This document shows, piece by piece, positions 35,225 through 43,941 of a stretch of 64,000 bases of DNA; within the stretch, counting starts at the first letter, position 1; each line of letters begins with the position of its first letter. Made by a program: the position numbers and the translations under genes. This DNA comes from Alistipes sp. dk3624 (GTDB taxonomy: Bacteria; Bacteroidota; Bacteroidia; Bacteroidales; Rikenellaceae). The notes under the pieces were generated by a model that was given only the letters and a program-made list of their open reading frames with translations, did no database searches and had not been told where the DNA came from. The DNA lies in contig NZ_CP045651.1 of the NCBI RefSeq assembly GCF_009557455.1, positions 806,001 to 870,000 of the forward strand, in the 5' to 3' direction.

Positions 35225-35232
35225 CAAATATA
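35225..35232 (-). promoter_or_regulatory. Candidate -7 element of symporter gene
   Basis: TATATTTG on the minus strand fits TAnnTTTG, ~90 nt before the ATG at 35135. No matching -33 element. Confidence 0.4.
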
Positions 35233-35284
35233 ACGCAAAATCCCGGAATCCGAATATCCGGAATCCGGACGATCGGCCGAACCG

Positions 35285-36589
35285 TTAATTACCTCCGCCG
35301 CTGCCGGCTTCGCGGGGACGTTTGCCGCTTCCCTGCCGGCGTCCGTAACGGCCGCCCGGCTTACCGGAACTTCCGCTCCCTTTACGCGGCCCCCGACCAT
35401 GGAAATTGCGACGGCTCCCCCGCCGATCGCAAGCCGCCGGATCGTATTTCGGCCCTTTGCCGAGCCGTTCGGGAATCGGCAGCTTTTCGATCTCCCGCTC
35501 GATAAACTTCTCGATCCGCTGGAATTTATCCTGTTCCTGTTCGCTGACGAACGTGATCCCGGTACCGGTCGCACTCGCACGGGCCGTACGACCGATCCGG
35601 TGGATGTAATCTTCCGGGTCGTGCGGCACGTCGTAATTGATCACCGTACCGATATCCTCGATGTCGATTCCGCGCGCCACAATGTCCGTAGCCACGAGGA
35701 TATCGATCTTACCGTTGCGGAAATCGAGCATCACCGCTTCTCGCTGCTCCTGTTCCAGATCGGAATGCATCGCGCCGACGTTCAGCTTCATTTGCTTCAG
35801 CGTGCGCGCCAGCTCTTTGGTCTTCAGCTTCGACGACGAGAAAATAATCGTTTTCGTCCCCGAAGGCCGGGCGAACAATTCGCGGATAATTCCGATTTTC
35901 TGGTTTTCGTAACATACGTAAGCCACTTGGCTGATCGCCTCGTTGGGTTTGGATATGGCGATGTTCACCTCGGACGGATCGCGCAGGATTTGTTTGGCCA
36001 ACTGCCTGATTTTCGGAGGAAGCGTCGCCGAGAACATCACGGTCTGCCGCTGGGCGGGCAACTCGGCGACGATCTTCATAATATCGTCGAAGAATCCCAT
36101 ATCGAGCATCCGATCGGCCTCGTCGAGCACGAAATAGCGCACGTGCGACAGATCCACCCCGCTGTTCTGAATATGGGCCAGCAGGCGTCCGGGCGTAGCG
36201 ATCACGATGTCGGAGCCCATGATCATCCCCTGTTTCTGCTGACTCCAGCCGATACCGTCGCCACCGCCGTAAACGACCGTCGTCGAAAGGGGTAAAAAGT
36301 AGGAAAAACCCTGAAACTGGATATCGATCTGCTGCGCCAGCTCGCGCGTGGGAACTACGATCAGCGATTTCACCACATTGTCCGGATTGCCCTCGTGCAG
36401 CAAACGGTCCAACAACGGAAGCGTATAGGCGGCCGTTTTGCCGGTGCCGGTCTGAGCGCAAGCGATCAGATCTTTTCCTTCGAGAATAATGGGAATAGTT
36501 TGTTCCTGAACGGGGGTCATCTCTTTGAAGTTCATCGTTTCGATTCCTTCCATGATGCCCTCGTGCAGGCCGAGTTCGTCGAATTTCAT
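35285..36589 (-). CDS. DEAD-box RNA helicase (RhlE type)
   Basis: A 434-aa helicase. The frame reaches 36691, but MKFDELGLHEGIMEG at 36589 is the standard start of the family and sits downstream of a good -7 box. Motifs: Q-motif (MTPVQEQTIP), Walker A (AQTGTGKT), PTRELAQQ, DEAD, SAT, TDIVARGID and HRIGRTAR, followed by a basic Gly/Arg-rich tail (~390-434) for RNA binding. It unwinds RNA duplexes, likely in ribosome assembly or RNA decay. Confidence 0.93.
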   Translation of the reverse strand: MKFDELGLHEGIMEGIETMNFKEMTPVQEQTIPIILEGKDLIACAQTGTGKTAAYTLPLLDRLLHEGNPDNVVKSLIVVPTRELAQQIDIQFQGFSYFLPLSTTVVYGGGDGIGWSQQKQGMIMGSDIVIATPGRLLAHIQNSGVDLSHVRYFVLDEADRMLDMGFFDDIMKIVAELPAQRQTVMFSATLPPKIRQLAKQILRDPSEVNIAISKPNEAISQVAYVCYENQKIGIIRELFARPSGTKTIIFSSSKLKTKELARTLKQMKLNVGAMHSDLEQEQREAVMLDFRNGKIDILVATDIVARGIDIEDIGTVINYDVPHDPEDYIHRIGRTARASATGTGITFVSEQEQDKFQRIEKFIEREIEKLPIPERLGKGPKYDPAACDRRGSRRNFHGRGPRKGSGSSGKPGGRYGRRQGSGKRPREAGSGGGN

Positions 36590-36610
36590 CTTTTTCGTAT
36601 TAAAATCATA

Positions 36611-36618
36611 CAAAGATA
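36611..36618 (-). promoter_or_regulatory. Promoter -7 element of the DEAD-box helicase gene
   Basis: TATCTTTG on the minus strand fits TAnnTTTG, 22 nt before the ATG at 36589. It supports the shorter start, because a start at 36691 would lie upstream of the promoter. Confidence 0.55.
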
Positions 36619-36784
36619 CGGAAACAATCCGCTTTATTCCAGCAGGAACCGGCAAAAAACGATGAAAATATTCCAAACTGCACGCTTTCACGTTCCGGCC
36701 GAAAATACCCCGGCGCCGTTTCTTTGTACAGAGTACTACAAATCACGCGCATACCGGACAACAGACGAAACGCCCCGGCCGCGC

Positions 36785-37240
36785 CTATCCCTCCCGTTTC
36801 ATCGTCTCGATAAAATCCGTTACCTGTGCCAGGCACTCTTCGGGCGTTTGCAATCCGTCGCAACGGGTTTCCAACGGACACCGGCCGGTATGCGTACGGT
36901 TGACGATATGCGGCACGCAAAGCCTGTAACCGGTGCCGACCGCATTTTTCTCCAGCAAATCGAGGGCCGGCCGGCTGATCACATCCGCAAATACCTCTTC
37001 GACGCCGCCCAAAGCCAGCAACGCTGCGGCCGCCTTGCCCACGACCTTATCCGCGACGAAAGCCCCGCGCAGGAGCCCGGGTACCTCTTTCAGCAGCCGG
37101 TACAAGTCTTTCACGCCCCGTTCATAGAATACCCGCATATCGGAACCGTTACGAATCACGCACGAACACCGTTCCGCAAAGAGCCGGTCAATCGCCTGCC
37201 TTCGCAACTCCGGAGTTATTCCGTTTGTATCCCTTGCCAT
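36785..37240 (-). CDS. DUF1893-family protein
   Basis: A 151-aa protein matching the DUF1893 pattern: RCSCVIRNGSDMRVFYERGVKDLYRLL, then GAFVADKVVGKAAAALLALGGVEEVFADVISRPALDLLEKN, and VPHIVNRTHTGRCPLE with conserved Cys residues. Function unknown; the fold is cytidine-deaminase-like in solved members. It starts 16 nt after the stop of the aldo/keto reductase gene, so it is probably cotranscribed with the Fe-S redox pair. Confidence 0.85.
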   Translation of the reverse strand: MARDTNGITPELRRQAIDRLFAERCSCVIRNGSDMRVFYERGVKDLYRLLKEVPGLLRGAFVADKVVGKAAAALLALGGVEEVFADVISRPALDLLEKNAVGTGYRLCVPHIVNRTHTGRCPLETRCDGLQTPEECLAQVTDFIETMKREG

Positions 37241-37256
37241 ACTCCGTTCATTTTAG

Positions 37257-38660
37257 TTAGAATGCACGCCCCTGCTTCAGATCTTCGACGAATTTGTCGA
37301 TGCGCTGCATCTCCGCGGGAATGTTGATGCTTTGCGGACAATGGGGATTGCACTGGTTACAGCCGATGCAATGATTGGCCTGCCGCAAGCGCGGCACCGA
37401 ACGGTCGTAGCCAACCAGAAACGCCCGCCGCGCTTTCCGGTAATTCGCATCCTGCGACGAAGAGGGCATATTACCTTCGTTGATACACTTGTTGAAATGC
37501 AGCAGAATGCCCGGAATATCCAATCCGTAAGGGCACGGCATACAATATTTGCAGTCGTTGCAGGGAATGGTCGGATAACGCAGCAACGCCTGCGCCGTCT
37601 CTTCCAGAAACTCCTTGTCCGAACCGGTCAGTTCCTCAAGCGGCGAATAGGTACGCAGATTATCCTGCAGATGCTCCATGTAAGTCATACCGCTCAGCAC
37701 GGTCAGCACGCCGGGAAACGATCCCGCGAAACGGAACGCCCACGAGGCGACGCTCGCTTCCGGACGACGTTGCTTCAGTTTAGCGGCGATATGGTCGTGC
37801 ACGTTCGACAGCCGGCCGCCCAGCAGCGGCTCCATGATGACGGCCGGAATACCCCGTTTTTCGAGTTCACCGTAAAGATATTCGGCGTCGGTATTCCTAT
37901 CGTTGACCTCTTTGGCGTGTTTCCAGTCGACGTAATTGAGTTGGATCTGCACGAAATCCCATTTGATCTCATCGTGCCGCGCAAGCAGGTAATCGAAGAC
38001 CTCGATATCGCCGTGATACGAGAATCCCAAGTTTCGGACACGTCCCGCTTCGCGTTCGGCAACGAGAAAATCGAGCATCCCGTTATCGAGATAGCGTCCT
38101 TTCAGCGCCTCCATACCGCCCATACCGATGCCGTGAAGCAACAGGTAGTCGAGATAATCGACCTGCAACTCCTTGAACGAATTGCGGTACATCGCCAGCG
38201 AAGCTTCCCGGCTCCAAGTCGCAGGAGCAAAGTTAGACAATTTGGTGGCAATCAAATATTTGTCGCGCGGATGACGGCTCAGCGCAATGCCCGTTGCGCG
38301 TTCCGAACGCCCTTTACAATAAGCGGGCGACGTATCGAAATAGTTGACGCCGTGCGCGATGGCGTAATCGACCAGCGAATTGACCATCTGCTGGTCGATC
38401 TGCTCGTCGCTGCTGTCGGCAACGGTCGGCCAGCGCATACAACCGTACCCCAGCAACGACACGCGGTCGCCCGTAGTCGGATTAGTGCGGTAGGTCATCC
38501 TATCGGTCGGAACCTCGCCTTGCGCCGAGCGGTCGCCCGACGCCGGATTGCGCTTCGGACGGCAACCGGACAGCGCAACCGCCGAAACGGCCGCTCCCGC
38601 GCCGAGTCTTTTCAGAAATTCGCGCCGGTCTATTTTCTCTTTTTTTATCTTTTTTTCCAT
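37257..38660 (-). CDS. Tat-type aldo/keto reductase with C-terminal ferredoxin clusters
   Basis: A 467-aa protein with a twin-arginine signal (RREFLKRLGAG, ending VALSGC, so possibly lipidated). The central ~300 residues are an aldo/keto reductase barrel: FDTSPAYCKG (Asp, Tyr), IATKLSN (Lys), LLLHGIG (His). The C-terminus has two Cys clusters: CNDCKYCMPCPYG (~368) and CIGCNQCNPHCPQ (~432), a [4Fe-4S] ferredoxin arrangement. The Tat signal implies that it is folded with its cofactors in the cytoplasm and exported. Substrate unknown. Confidence 0.9.
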   Translation of the reverse strand: MEKKIKKEKIDRREFLKRLGAGAAVSAVALSGCRPKRNPASGDRSAQGEVPTDRMTYRTNPTTGDRVSLLGYGCMRWPTVADSSDEQIDQQMVNSLVDYAIAHGVNYFDTSPAYCKGRSERATGIALSRHPRDKYLIATKLSNFAPATWSREASLAMYRNSFKELQVDYLDYLLLHGIGMGGMEALKGRYLDNGMLDFLVAEREAGRVRNLGFSYHGDIEVFDYLLARHDEIKWDFVQIQLNYVDWKHAKEVNDRNTDAEYLYGELEKRGIPAVIMEPLLGGRLSNVHDHIAAKLKQRRPEASVASWAFRFAGSFPGVLTVLSGMTYMEHLQDNLRTYSPLEELTGSDKEFLEETAQALLRYPTIPCNDCKYCMPCPYGLDIPGILLHFNKCINEGNMPSSSQDANYRKARRAFLVGYDRSVPRLRQANHCIGCNQCNPHCPQSINIPAEMQRIDKFVEDLKQGRAF

Positions 38661-38672
38661 GAGTTCGCAATC

Positions 38673-40184
38673 TTAAATCGTTCTGTGATTTTCGTGTCCT
38701 TCGATATAGATCGCACTGAACGGACGCGCCGGGCAAAGGTTTTCGCACGCGCCGCAGCCGATGCACCGCTCTTCGTTCACAACGGGGATTTTCGGAGAAT
38801 CCGCCGTATCGGGATCGGACGGAACCATCGTAATGGCTCCCGTCGGACAATGGCGAGCGCAGTTGCCGCAATCCACCCCGTCCGTAAGCGGCACGCAGTT
38901 CTCTTTCACCCAGACGGCATGGCCGATCTGAATCGACGATTTTTCCGCAAGACCGGTCAGGCGTATCGCATCCGTCGGACAAACCTCGGCGCATTTAGCG
39001 CACTCCGGACGACAGTAACCACGCTCATAAGACATTTCGGGCTGCATCAGGGTCGCCAGACGGGCCGAAGGCCGCAATACGCCGTCGGGACATACCGACA
39101 CGCAGAGCTGGCAGCCGGTACAGTGGGCCGCCATATTCCGGAGACTCCGGGCTCCGGGCGGGACGACGGGCGTCGCCCGATCCGGTATCTTCTTGTCCAA
39201 AATAACGGCCAGGCCGCCGTCCACTTTTTTCTCCTGCGCCCGGACGGCTGCCGAAGCGGCCAACAGTCCCAGACCGGTCAAAAAACTGCGGCGGGCTGTA
39301 TCCGGCTTTCGCGTATCGCCGACCGCTTCGAAAGCGACGGCCGGTTTCGCACCGGTTTTCGCAAACCGGAACCGATAACCGACGGCTCCCTGCCGGCAAG
39401 CGTCGATACAATCCATACAATCCACGCACCGGCTGTAATCGATCCGATGCTTCGACGAATCAATGCAGGCCGCTTTGCATTTACGCGCACAAAGACCGCA
39501 ACCGTTGCATTTTTCCGTATCGATCACCGGACGGAACAGGGAATACCTGGAAAAAAAACCCAGCACCGTACCCACCGGGCAAATCGTATTGCAATAAGTA
39601 CGACCGTTACGCCACGCCAGCACGATCAGCGTCACGAAAGTAACGGCGGCCACGAGAAAAGTCGGCAGGCTTTTCATCCACACCTCCGTCCGGTAGAAAG
39701 CGTAACTGCCGGCTCTTTCGGCCAGATAGGCCAGCAGGTTATTTCCCCACTGATACGCGGGAGCGAACAGGTTTTGCACGATGCGGCCGTAGGAACTGTA
39801 CGGAGCGAGCAACGCCACCAGCGAACCGATACCGGCAACCGCTGCGACGACGAACAACGCCAGCGCACCGTACCTCAGCCACGATACGGCCGGCGAATAC
39901 GAAAAACGGTATTTTTTCTTTTTCCGTTTCCCGCTGATCCACGAAATCGCGTCCTGAAATACCCCCAACGGGCAGATCACCGAACAGTAGACACGCCCCG
40001 ACAGAAGCGTCAACGCCAGCAGCGCCACGATTACGCCGACATTCAGCGCCAGTACCGCCGGCAAGAATTGAATTTTCGCCAGCCACCCGAACCACGCGTG
40101 CAACGTTCCCGTAAAATCGAGAAACAACAATGTGATCAGCGTAAAACAGACGACGGCGAGCGTTACTCTTATTTTTCGCAACAT
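38673..40184 (-). CDS. NapH-NapG-like membrane polyferredoxin fusion
   Basis: A 503-aa protein. The N-terminal part (~1-190) has about four transmembrane helices with two CxxxCP motifs (CSVICPLGVFQD, CNTICPVGTVLGF), as in NapH. It is followed by CNGCGLCARKC and CVDCMDCIDAC clusters. After these, at ~297, comes an internal twin-Arg motif with a hydrophobic stretch (RRSFLTGLGLLAASAAVRA). Then come four more clusters: CTGCQLCVSVCP, CRPECAKCAEVCP, CGNCARHCP and CIGCGACENLCP, as in NapG. It probably moves electrons from quinol across the membrane, perhaps to the adjacent reductase (12 nt downstream). Confidence 0.88.
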   Translation of the reverse strand: MLRKIRVTLAVVCFTLITLLFLDFTGTLHAWFGWLAKIQFLPAVLALNVGVIVALLALTLLSGRVYCSVICPLGVFQDAISWISGKRKKKKYRFSYSPAVSWLRYGALALFVVAAVAGIGSLVALLAPYSSYGRIVQNLFAPAYQWGNNLLAYLAERAGSYAFYRTEVWMKSLPTFLVAAVTFVTLIVLAWRNGRTYCNTICPVGTVLGFFSRYSLFRPVIDTEKCNGCGLCARKCKAACIDSSKHRIDYSRCVDCMDCIDACRQGAVGYRFRFAKTGAKPAVAFEAVGDTRKPDTARRSFLTGLGLLAASAAVRAQEKKVDGGLAVILDKKIPDRATPVVPPGARSLRNMAAHCTGCQLCVSVCPDGVLRPSARLATLMQPEMSYERGYCRPECAKCAEVCPTDAIRLTGLAEKSSIQIGHAVWVKENCVPLTDGVDCGNCARHCPTGAITMVPSDPDTADSPKIPVVNEERCIGCGACENLCPARPFSAIYIEGHENHRTI

Positions 40185-40236
40185 AGGCTTTTATATATTA
40201 TCGTTCTTTCGTTTCCATCTTTTACTCCCCGCACCA

Positions 40237-40244
40237 CAAAAATA
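40237..40244 (-). promoter_or_regulatory. Candidate -7 element of the Fe-S operon
   Basis: TATTTTTG on the minus strand fits TAnnTTTG, ~55 nt before the ATG at 40184. No matching -33 element. Confidence 0.45.
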
Positions 40245-40590
40245 CCTAAAAACAGGCCATATCGACCGTACCCGAATTACGGATAATCCTACCCGTATTA
40301 CAGACGGGAAACACGTGTGCATAAGGATATTTCCCCGATGTTCGCAAAATTAAAAAAACTTATAACAATTTCACGATCGCTTTTTATTTATAACGATCCG
40401 GAACGGAACCGTTCGCGCCCGCTTCGCGGGTTTCGAAAAAGGGTCCGCCTCGGCGAAAGCCGCCGCCGGCCCGCTATGCATCGCCTGTCGCCAGACAGTT
40501 CCGGGCATCGGGCAGGATTTACATTCCCGCCGCTTCGCAACGCGCCGACGCCGTCATTCCCACGTCCGGGCAAGAGTATCTGAAAACAAA
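40245..40590. other. Gene-free stretch
   Basis: Between the Fe-S operon promoter and the tRNA-Ser terminator I see no supportable gene. An 82-aa minus-strand frame (40388-40636) is Arg/Gly-rich and overlaps the terminator, so it is rejected. Confidence 0.5.
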
Positions 40591-40594
40591 AACA

Positions 40595-40627
40595 TCCGTA
40601 CAACCGCCTCACGGCCGGCTGTACGGA
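40595..40627 (-). terminator. Intrinsic terminator of tRNA-Ser
   Basis: CCGTACAGCCG / CGGTTGTACGG on the minus strand (one G-U pair), followed by GTTTTTGTTTTC. It lies ~23 nt beyond the tRNA 3' end. Confidence 0.8.
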
Positions 40628-40649
40628 CATCTGCAATTATCTCAAATCG

Positions 40650-40737
40650 CGGAGAAGGCGGGATTCGAACCCGCGATACCCTTTTGAGGTATACACACTT
40701 TCCAGGCGTGCTCCTTCGACCGCTCGGACACTTCTCC
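40650..40737 (-). tRNA. tRNA-Ser (GGA)
   Basis: An 88-nt class II tRNA. The acceptor stem GGAGAAG pairs with CTTCTCC, the anticodon loop is CTGGAAA, and there is a long variable arm (TATACCTCAAAAGGGTA). T-arm is GCGGGTTCGAATCCCGC. CCA is not encoded. Confidence 0.96.
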
Positions 40738-40900
40738 TAAAAACTTTTACTGAAACTTCCGAGCCGGGGTCGAAGTAGTGTTCGGCTCAAAAAGCGCAGC
40801 AATGTACGAAAAAATCCTGAATTATTAAAACCGGACGGCATTTTATCGCAAAAGATATTCCGTCGTAACGTTTACCGGCCCGCTCCGGGAGTGGAAAACG

Positions 40901-41695
40901 TCAGAAGAACGCGTCGCCGAATATCTTCCGGACGCTCCGGGCGGTCGTCTCCGCCACTTCGTCCGGCGAAATACCGTAAATCGCGGCGATCCGTTCGCAG
41001 ATCAGCGGCAGGTAACCGCTTTCGTTCCGTTTGCCGCGGTACGGCACCGGAGGCAGGTATGGAGAATCGGTTTCGAGAAGCAGCTCGTCGAGCCGCATGG
41101 CCGGCAGCACTTCGGCCACGGCCGATTTTTTATACGTGACCGGACCGCCGATCCCGAAACAGAACGTCCCGACCGCCCGAATCCGCCGGTAATGTTCGGC
41201 CGTTCCGCAAAAACTGTGCATCACCCCGCGCAAACCCCGTCCGCCGAAATCCTCCAGCAATCCGCACATCTCGTCCCAGGCATCCCGCGTATGGATGGCG
41301 ACCGGCAGGTCGTAAGCTAGCGCCAGTTCGATTTGGAAGCGCAACGCCTGCATCTGCTGTTCCCGGAAATCGCGGCTCCAGTAGAAATCGAGTCCGATCT
41401 CGCCGACACCGCAGAAACGAATCCCCGCGGGAGGCTCCTGCAAGTACTCCGCCACGCGGTCGAGATCGGCCCGGTAGTCCGGATTGCCATTCACAGAAGT
41501 CGGGTGCAGCCCCATCATCGGGCGGCAATACGCCGGATAACGCCTCGACAGGGCGAACATCGCATCGTAGGACTCGCGGTCGACGGCGGGCAATAGCATC
41601 TTCCCCACTCCGGCGGCCTGCGCGCGCGCGATCGCTTCGTCCCGGTCGTCGTCGAAAACGACGTCGTACATATGGCTATGCGTATCGATCAACAT
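40901..41695 (-). CDS. tatD: TatD-family metal-dependent hydrolase
   Basis: A 264-aa protein with the TatD motifs: LIDTHSHMYDVVF at the N-terminus (metal-binding His), MMGLHP, GEIGLDFYW (Glu), PVAIHTRDAWDE (His), GVMHSFCG (His) and LLLETDSPYLPP (Asp). The family are 3'-5' DNases or D-aminoacyl-tRNA deacylases with a two-metal TIM barrel in the cytoplasm. Its start overlaps the dprA stop by 7 nt, so it is probably translationally coupled. Confidence 0.95.
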   Translation of the reverse strand: MLIDTHSHMYDVVFDDDRDEAIARAQAAGVGKMLLPAVDRESYDAMFALSRRYPAYCRPMMGLHPTSVNGNPDYRADLDRVAEYLQEPPAGIRFCGVGEIGLDFYWSRDFREQQMQALRFQIELALAYDLPVAIHTRDAWDEMCGLLEDFGGRGLRGVMHSFCGTAEHYRRIRAVGTFCFGIGGPVTYKKSAVAEVLPAMRLDELLLETDSPYLPPVPYRGKRNESGYLPLICERIAAIYGISPDEVAETTARSVRKIFGDAFF

Positions 41696-42801
41696 CTGAC
41701 GTAAAAACTACCCCGCAACGAGCGGATCAATCCTGAAAATTCGAGTTCCAACAGCAGCGGCGACAATTCCTGCGGCGCAATCCCGCTGCGCAGGCTCAAT
41801 TCCTCCGACGATACGGGAACGTCGGTGCCGATCAACTGCAATACCGCTTCTTCCGGCGAACCGGCAAGTATATCGATCGGCGATTGCCTCGCCGGTTTCC
41901 GCACCGGTTCAACCGGATCGGCAGGCTGCCAGTTCAGCGCCTCGACCACATCCTGTCCGCAGCATACCATCTGGGCTTTCAGGCTCTTGATCAGGCCGTT
42001 CGTCCCGTCCGACGACGAGTCGGAGACGCGCCCCGGAACGGCCATAACGGTCCGGTGATAACCGTCGGCCATCCCCGCGGTCACCAGCGAGCCGCCGCGA
42101 CGGTGCGATTCGACGACCAACGTCCCGTCGCTCAGGCCGGCGATAATCCGGTTCCGGCAAATGAACGAAGAGCGTTCGGTCTTATACCCGCTGCAAAACT
42201 CGGTCACCACGGCGCCGCCTTCGTGCACCATGCGGCGGGCATCCCGCGTATGTTCTCTCGGATAGATGCGATCCAGCGGATGCGCGACGACCCCGACCGT
42301 AGCGAGTCCGGCCTGCATGGCAGCCCTGTGCGCCGCAATGTCGATCCCGAAAGCCAATCCGCTCACCACCACGGTATCGGGACACAGGCCGGCCACTTCG
42401 CGGATAATCCGTTCGCATACGCCGGCCCCGTACACCGTGCAATCGCGCGTGCCGACGACCGTGAGCCAACGTCCCCGGTTCAGATCGATATCCCCGCTGA
42501 CATAGAGCACATGCGGATAATCAGAACACTCCCGAAGCCGCTGCGGGTAGTCGGGCGACAACGAATCGATAGCCCGGATCCCGTTGCGACGGATCGAATC
42601 GACCTCTTTCGCAGCCCGTTCGTGATACTCCCGGCGGCTGATTCGCTGCGCCAGGTCGGGTCTCAGTTCGGCCCGTTCTACGATTTCATCGGCAGTCGCG
42701 GCGAATAGCCGTTCCGCCGAACCGAAACAGGCGATCAGATGGATCGCCGTCCTGGATCCCACCCCGGGATACAGCGTCAATGCAATATCATCCACCAACA
42801 T
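41689..42801 (-). CDS. dprA: DNA processing protein DprA
   Basis: A 370-aa protein; MLVDDIALTLYPGVG at 42801 is preferred over 42831. The N-terminal part is SAM-like helices. The central Rossmann-like DprA domain has the motifs VVGTRDCTVYG, VVSGLAFGIDIAAHRAAM, GVVAHPLDRIYPREH, IIAGLSDGTLVVE and GSLVTAGMADG. The C-terminus is a winged helix (~300-370). DprA loads RecA onto incoming single-stranded DNA. It follows rfbB on the same strand and overlaps tatD. Confidence 0.95.
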   Translation of the reverse strand: MLVDDIALTLYPGVGSRTAIHLIACFGSAERLFAATADEIVERAELRPDLAQRISRREYHERAAKEVDSIRRNGIRAIDSLSPDYPQRLRECSDYPHVLYVSGDIDLNRGRWLTVVGTRDCTVYGAGVCERIIREVAGLCPDTVVVSGLAFGIDIAAHRAAMQAGLATVGVVAHPLDRIYPREHTRDARRMVHEGGAVVTEFCSGYKTERSSFICRNRIIAGLSDGTLVVESHRRGGSLVTAGMADGYHRTVMAVPGRVSDSSSDGTNGLIKSLKAQMVCCGQDVVEALNWQPADPVEPVRKPARQSPIDILAGSPEEAVLQLIGTDVPVSSEELSLRSGIAPQELSPLLLELEFSGLIRSLRGSFYVRC

Positions 42802-42870
42802 ATGCTGAACGTTTAAACGATCGGTTATCAACTCAATTCAACCGCCCCGGACAAAATACATCGCCCAGGC

Positions 42871-43929
42871 TTACCGCCGCCCGTACATCTTCTCGTAATA
42901 CTTTTCGTACTCGCCGCTGGTCACGCTGTCGAGCCACGCCTGATTGTCCAAGTACCAGCGCACGGTTTTTTCGATACCTTCCTCGAACTGCAGGCTCGGT
43001 TCCCACCCCAGTTCGTTTTTCAGCTTCGTCGAATCAATGGCATAGCGCAGATCGTGCCCCGCCCGATCGGTCACGTAAGCGATCAGCTTTTCGCCCGCTC
43101 CCTCCGGACGCCCCAGCAAACGATCGACCGTCCGGATGACCACCCGGATCAAGTCAATGTTTTTCCATTCGTTGAAACCGCCGATGTTGTAGGTTTCGGC
43201 GATTCGGCCCCGATGGTAAACCGCGTCGATCGCCCGCGCGTGATCTTCCACATAGAGCCAGTCCCGCACGTTCTCGCCCCTGCCGTAGACGGGCAGCGGC
43301 TTGTCGTGACGAATATTATTGATAAACAGCGGGATCAGTTTCTCGGGAAACTGATAAGGCCCGTAGTTGTTCGAACAGTTGGTAATCACGGTAGGCAGTC
43401 CGTAAGTATCGTGAAACGCCCGCACGAAATGATCGCTGCCCGCCTTCGAAGCCGAATAGGGACTGTGCGGGTCGTACTTGGTCGTTTCGGTAAACAGCGT
43501 CCCGTCGAATCCCAGCGCGCCGTAAACTTCGTCGGTCGAAACGTGGTAAAAACGCCGGCCGTCATAATCGCCGTTCCAATACTCACGCGCGGCCTGAAGC
43601 AGCGAAAGCGTCCCCAGCACGTTGGTTTTCGCAAAAGTGAACGGATCCTTGATACTGCGGTCCACATGGCTCTCGGCCGCCAGATGGATCACCCCGTCGA
43701 TCGAATACGTCCGGAAGATCTCTTGCATCTTTTCATAGCGGCAAATATCTTCTTTTACGAACGTATAATTCGGCGCATTTTCGACATCCCGCAGGTTTTC
43801 CAGGTTGCCCGCATAGGTTAGTTTGTCGAGGTTGACGATTCGGTAATCGGGATATTTATTTACAAACAGCCGGACGACATGCGAGCCGATAAACCCGGCT
43901 CCTCCGGTAATCAGAATGTTCTTTTTCAT
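42871..43929 (-). CDS. rfbB: dTDP-glucose 4,6-dehydratase
   Basis: A 352-aa short-chain dehydrogenase. Start MKKNILITGGAGFIGSHVV has the NAD-binding GGAGFIGSH. The active site is visible as STDEVYGAL (Thr-Asp-Glu) and YSASKAG (YxxxK). It converts dTDP-glucose to dTDP-4-keto-6-deoxyglucose. It is the last of the four rfb genes (order A, C, D, B), 12 nt after rfbD. Confidence 0.96.
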   Translation of the reverse strand: MKKNILITGGAGFIGSHVVRLFVNKYPDYRIVNLDKLTYAGNLENLRDVENAPNYTFVKEDICRYEKMQEIFRTYSIDGVIHLAAESHVDRSIKDPFTFAKTNVLGTLSLLQAAREYWNGDYDGRRFYHVSTDEVYGALGFDGTLFTETTKYDPHSPYSASKAGSDHFVRAFHDTYGLPTVITNCSNNYGPYQFPEKLIPLFINNIRHDKPLPVYGRGENVRDWLYVEDHARAIDAVYHRGRIAETYNIGGFNEWKNIDLIRVVIRTVDRLLGRPEGAGEKLIAYVTDRAGHDLRYAIDSTKLKNELGWEPSLQFEEGIEKTVRWYLDNQAWLDSVTSGEYEKYYEKMYGRR

Positions 43930-43941
43930 CGCTTTTTGTCT

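Noticed and set aside
37332-40286. 984-aa open frame on the plus strand
   Set aside because: Antisense to the aldo/keto reductase and polyferredoxin genes, both of which have clear motifs. It is a shadow.
40388-40636. 82-aa minus-strand frame
   Set aside because: Arg/Gly-rich, no domain, and it overlaps the tRNA-Ser terminator.
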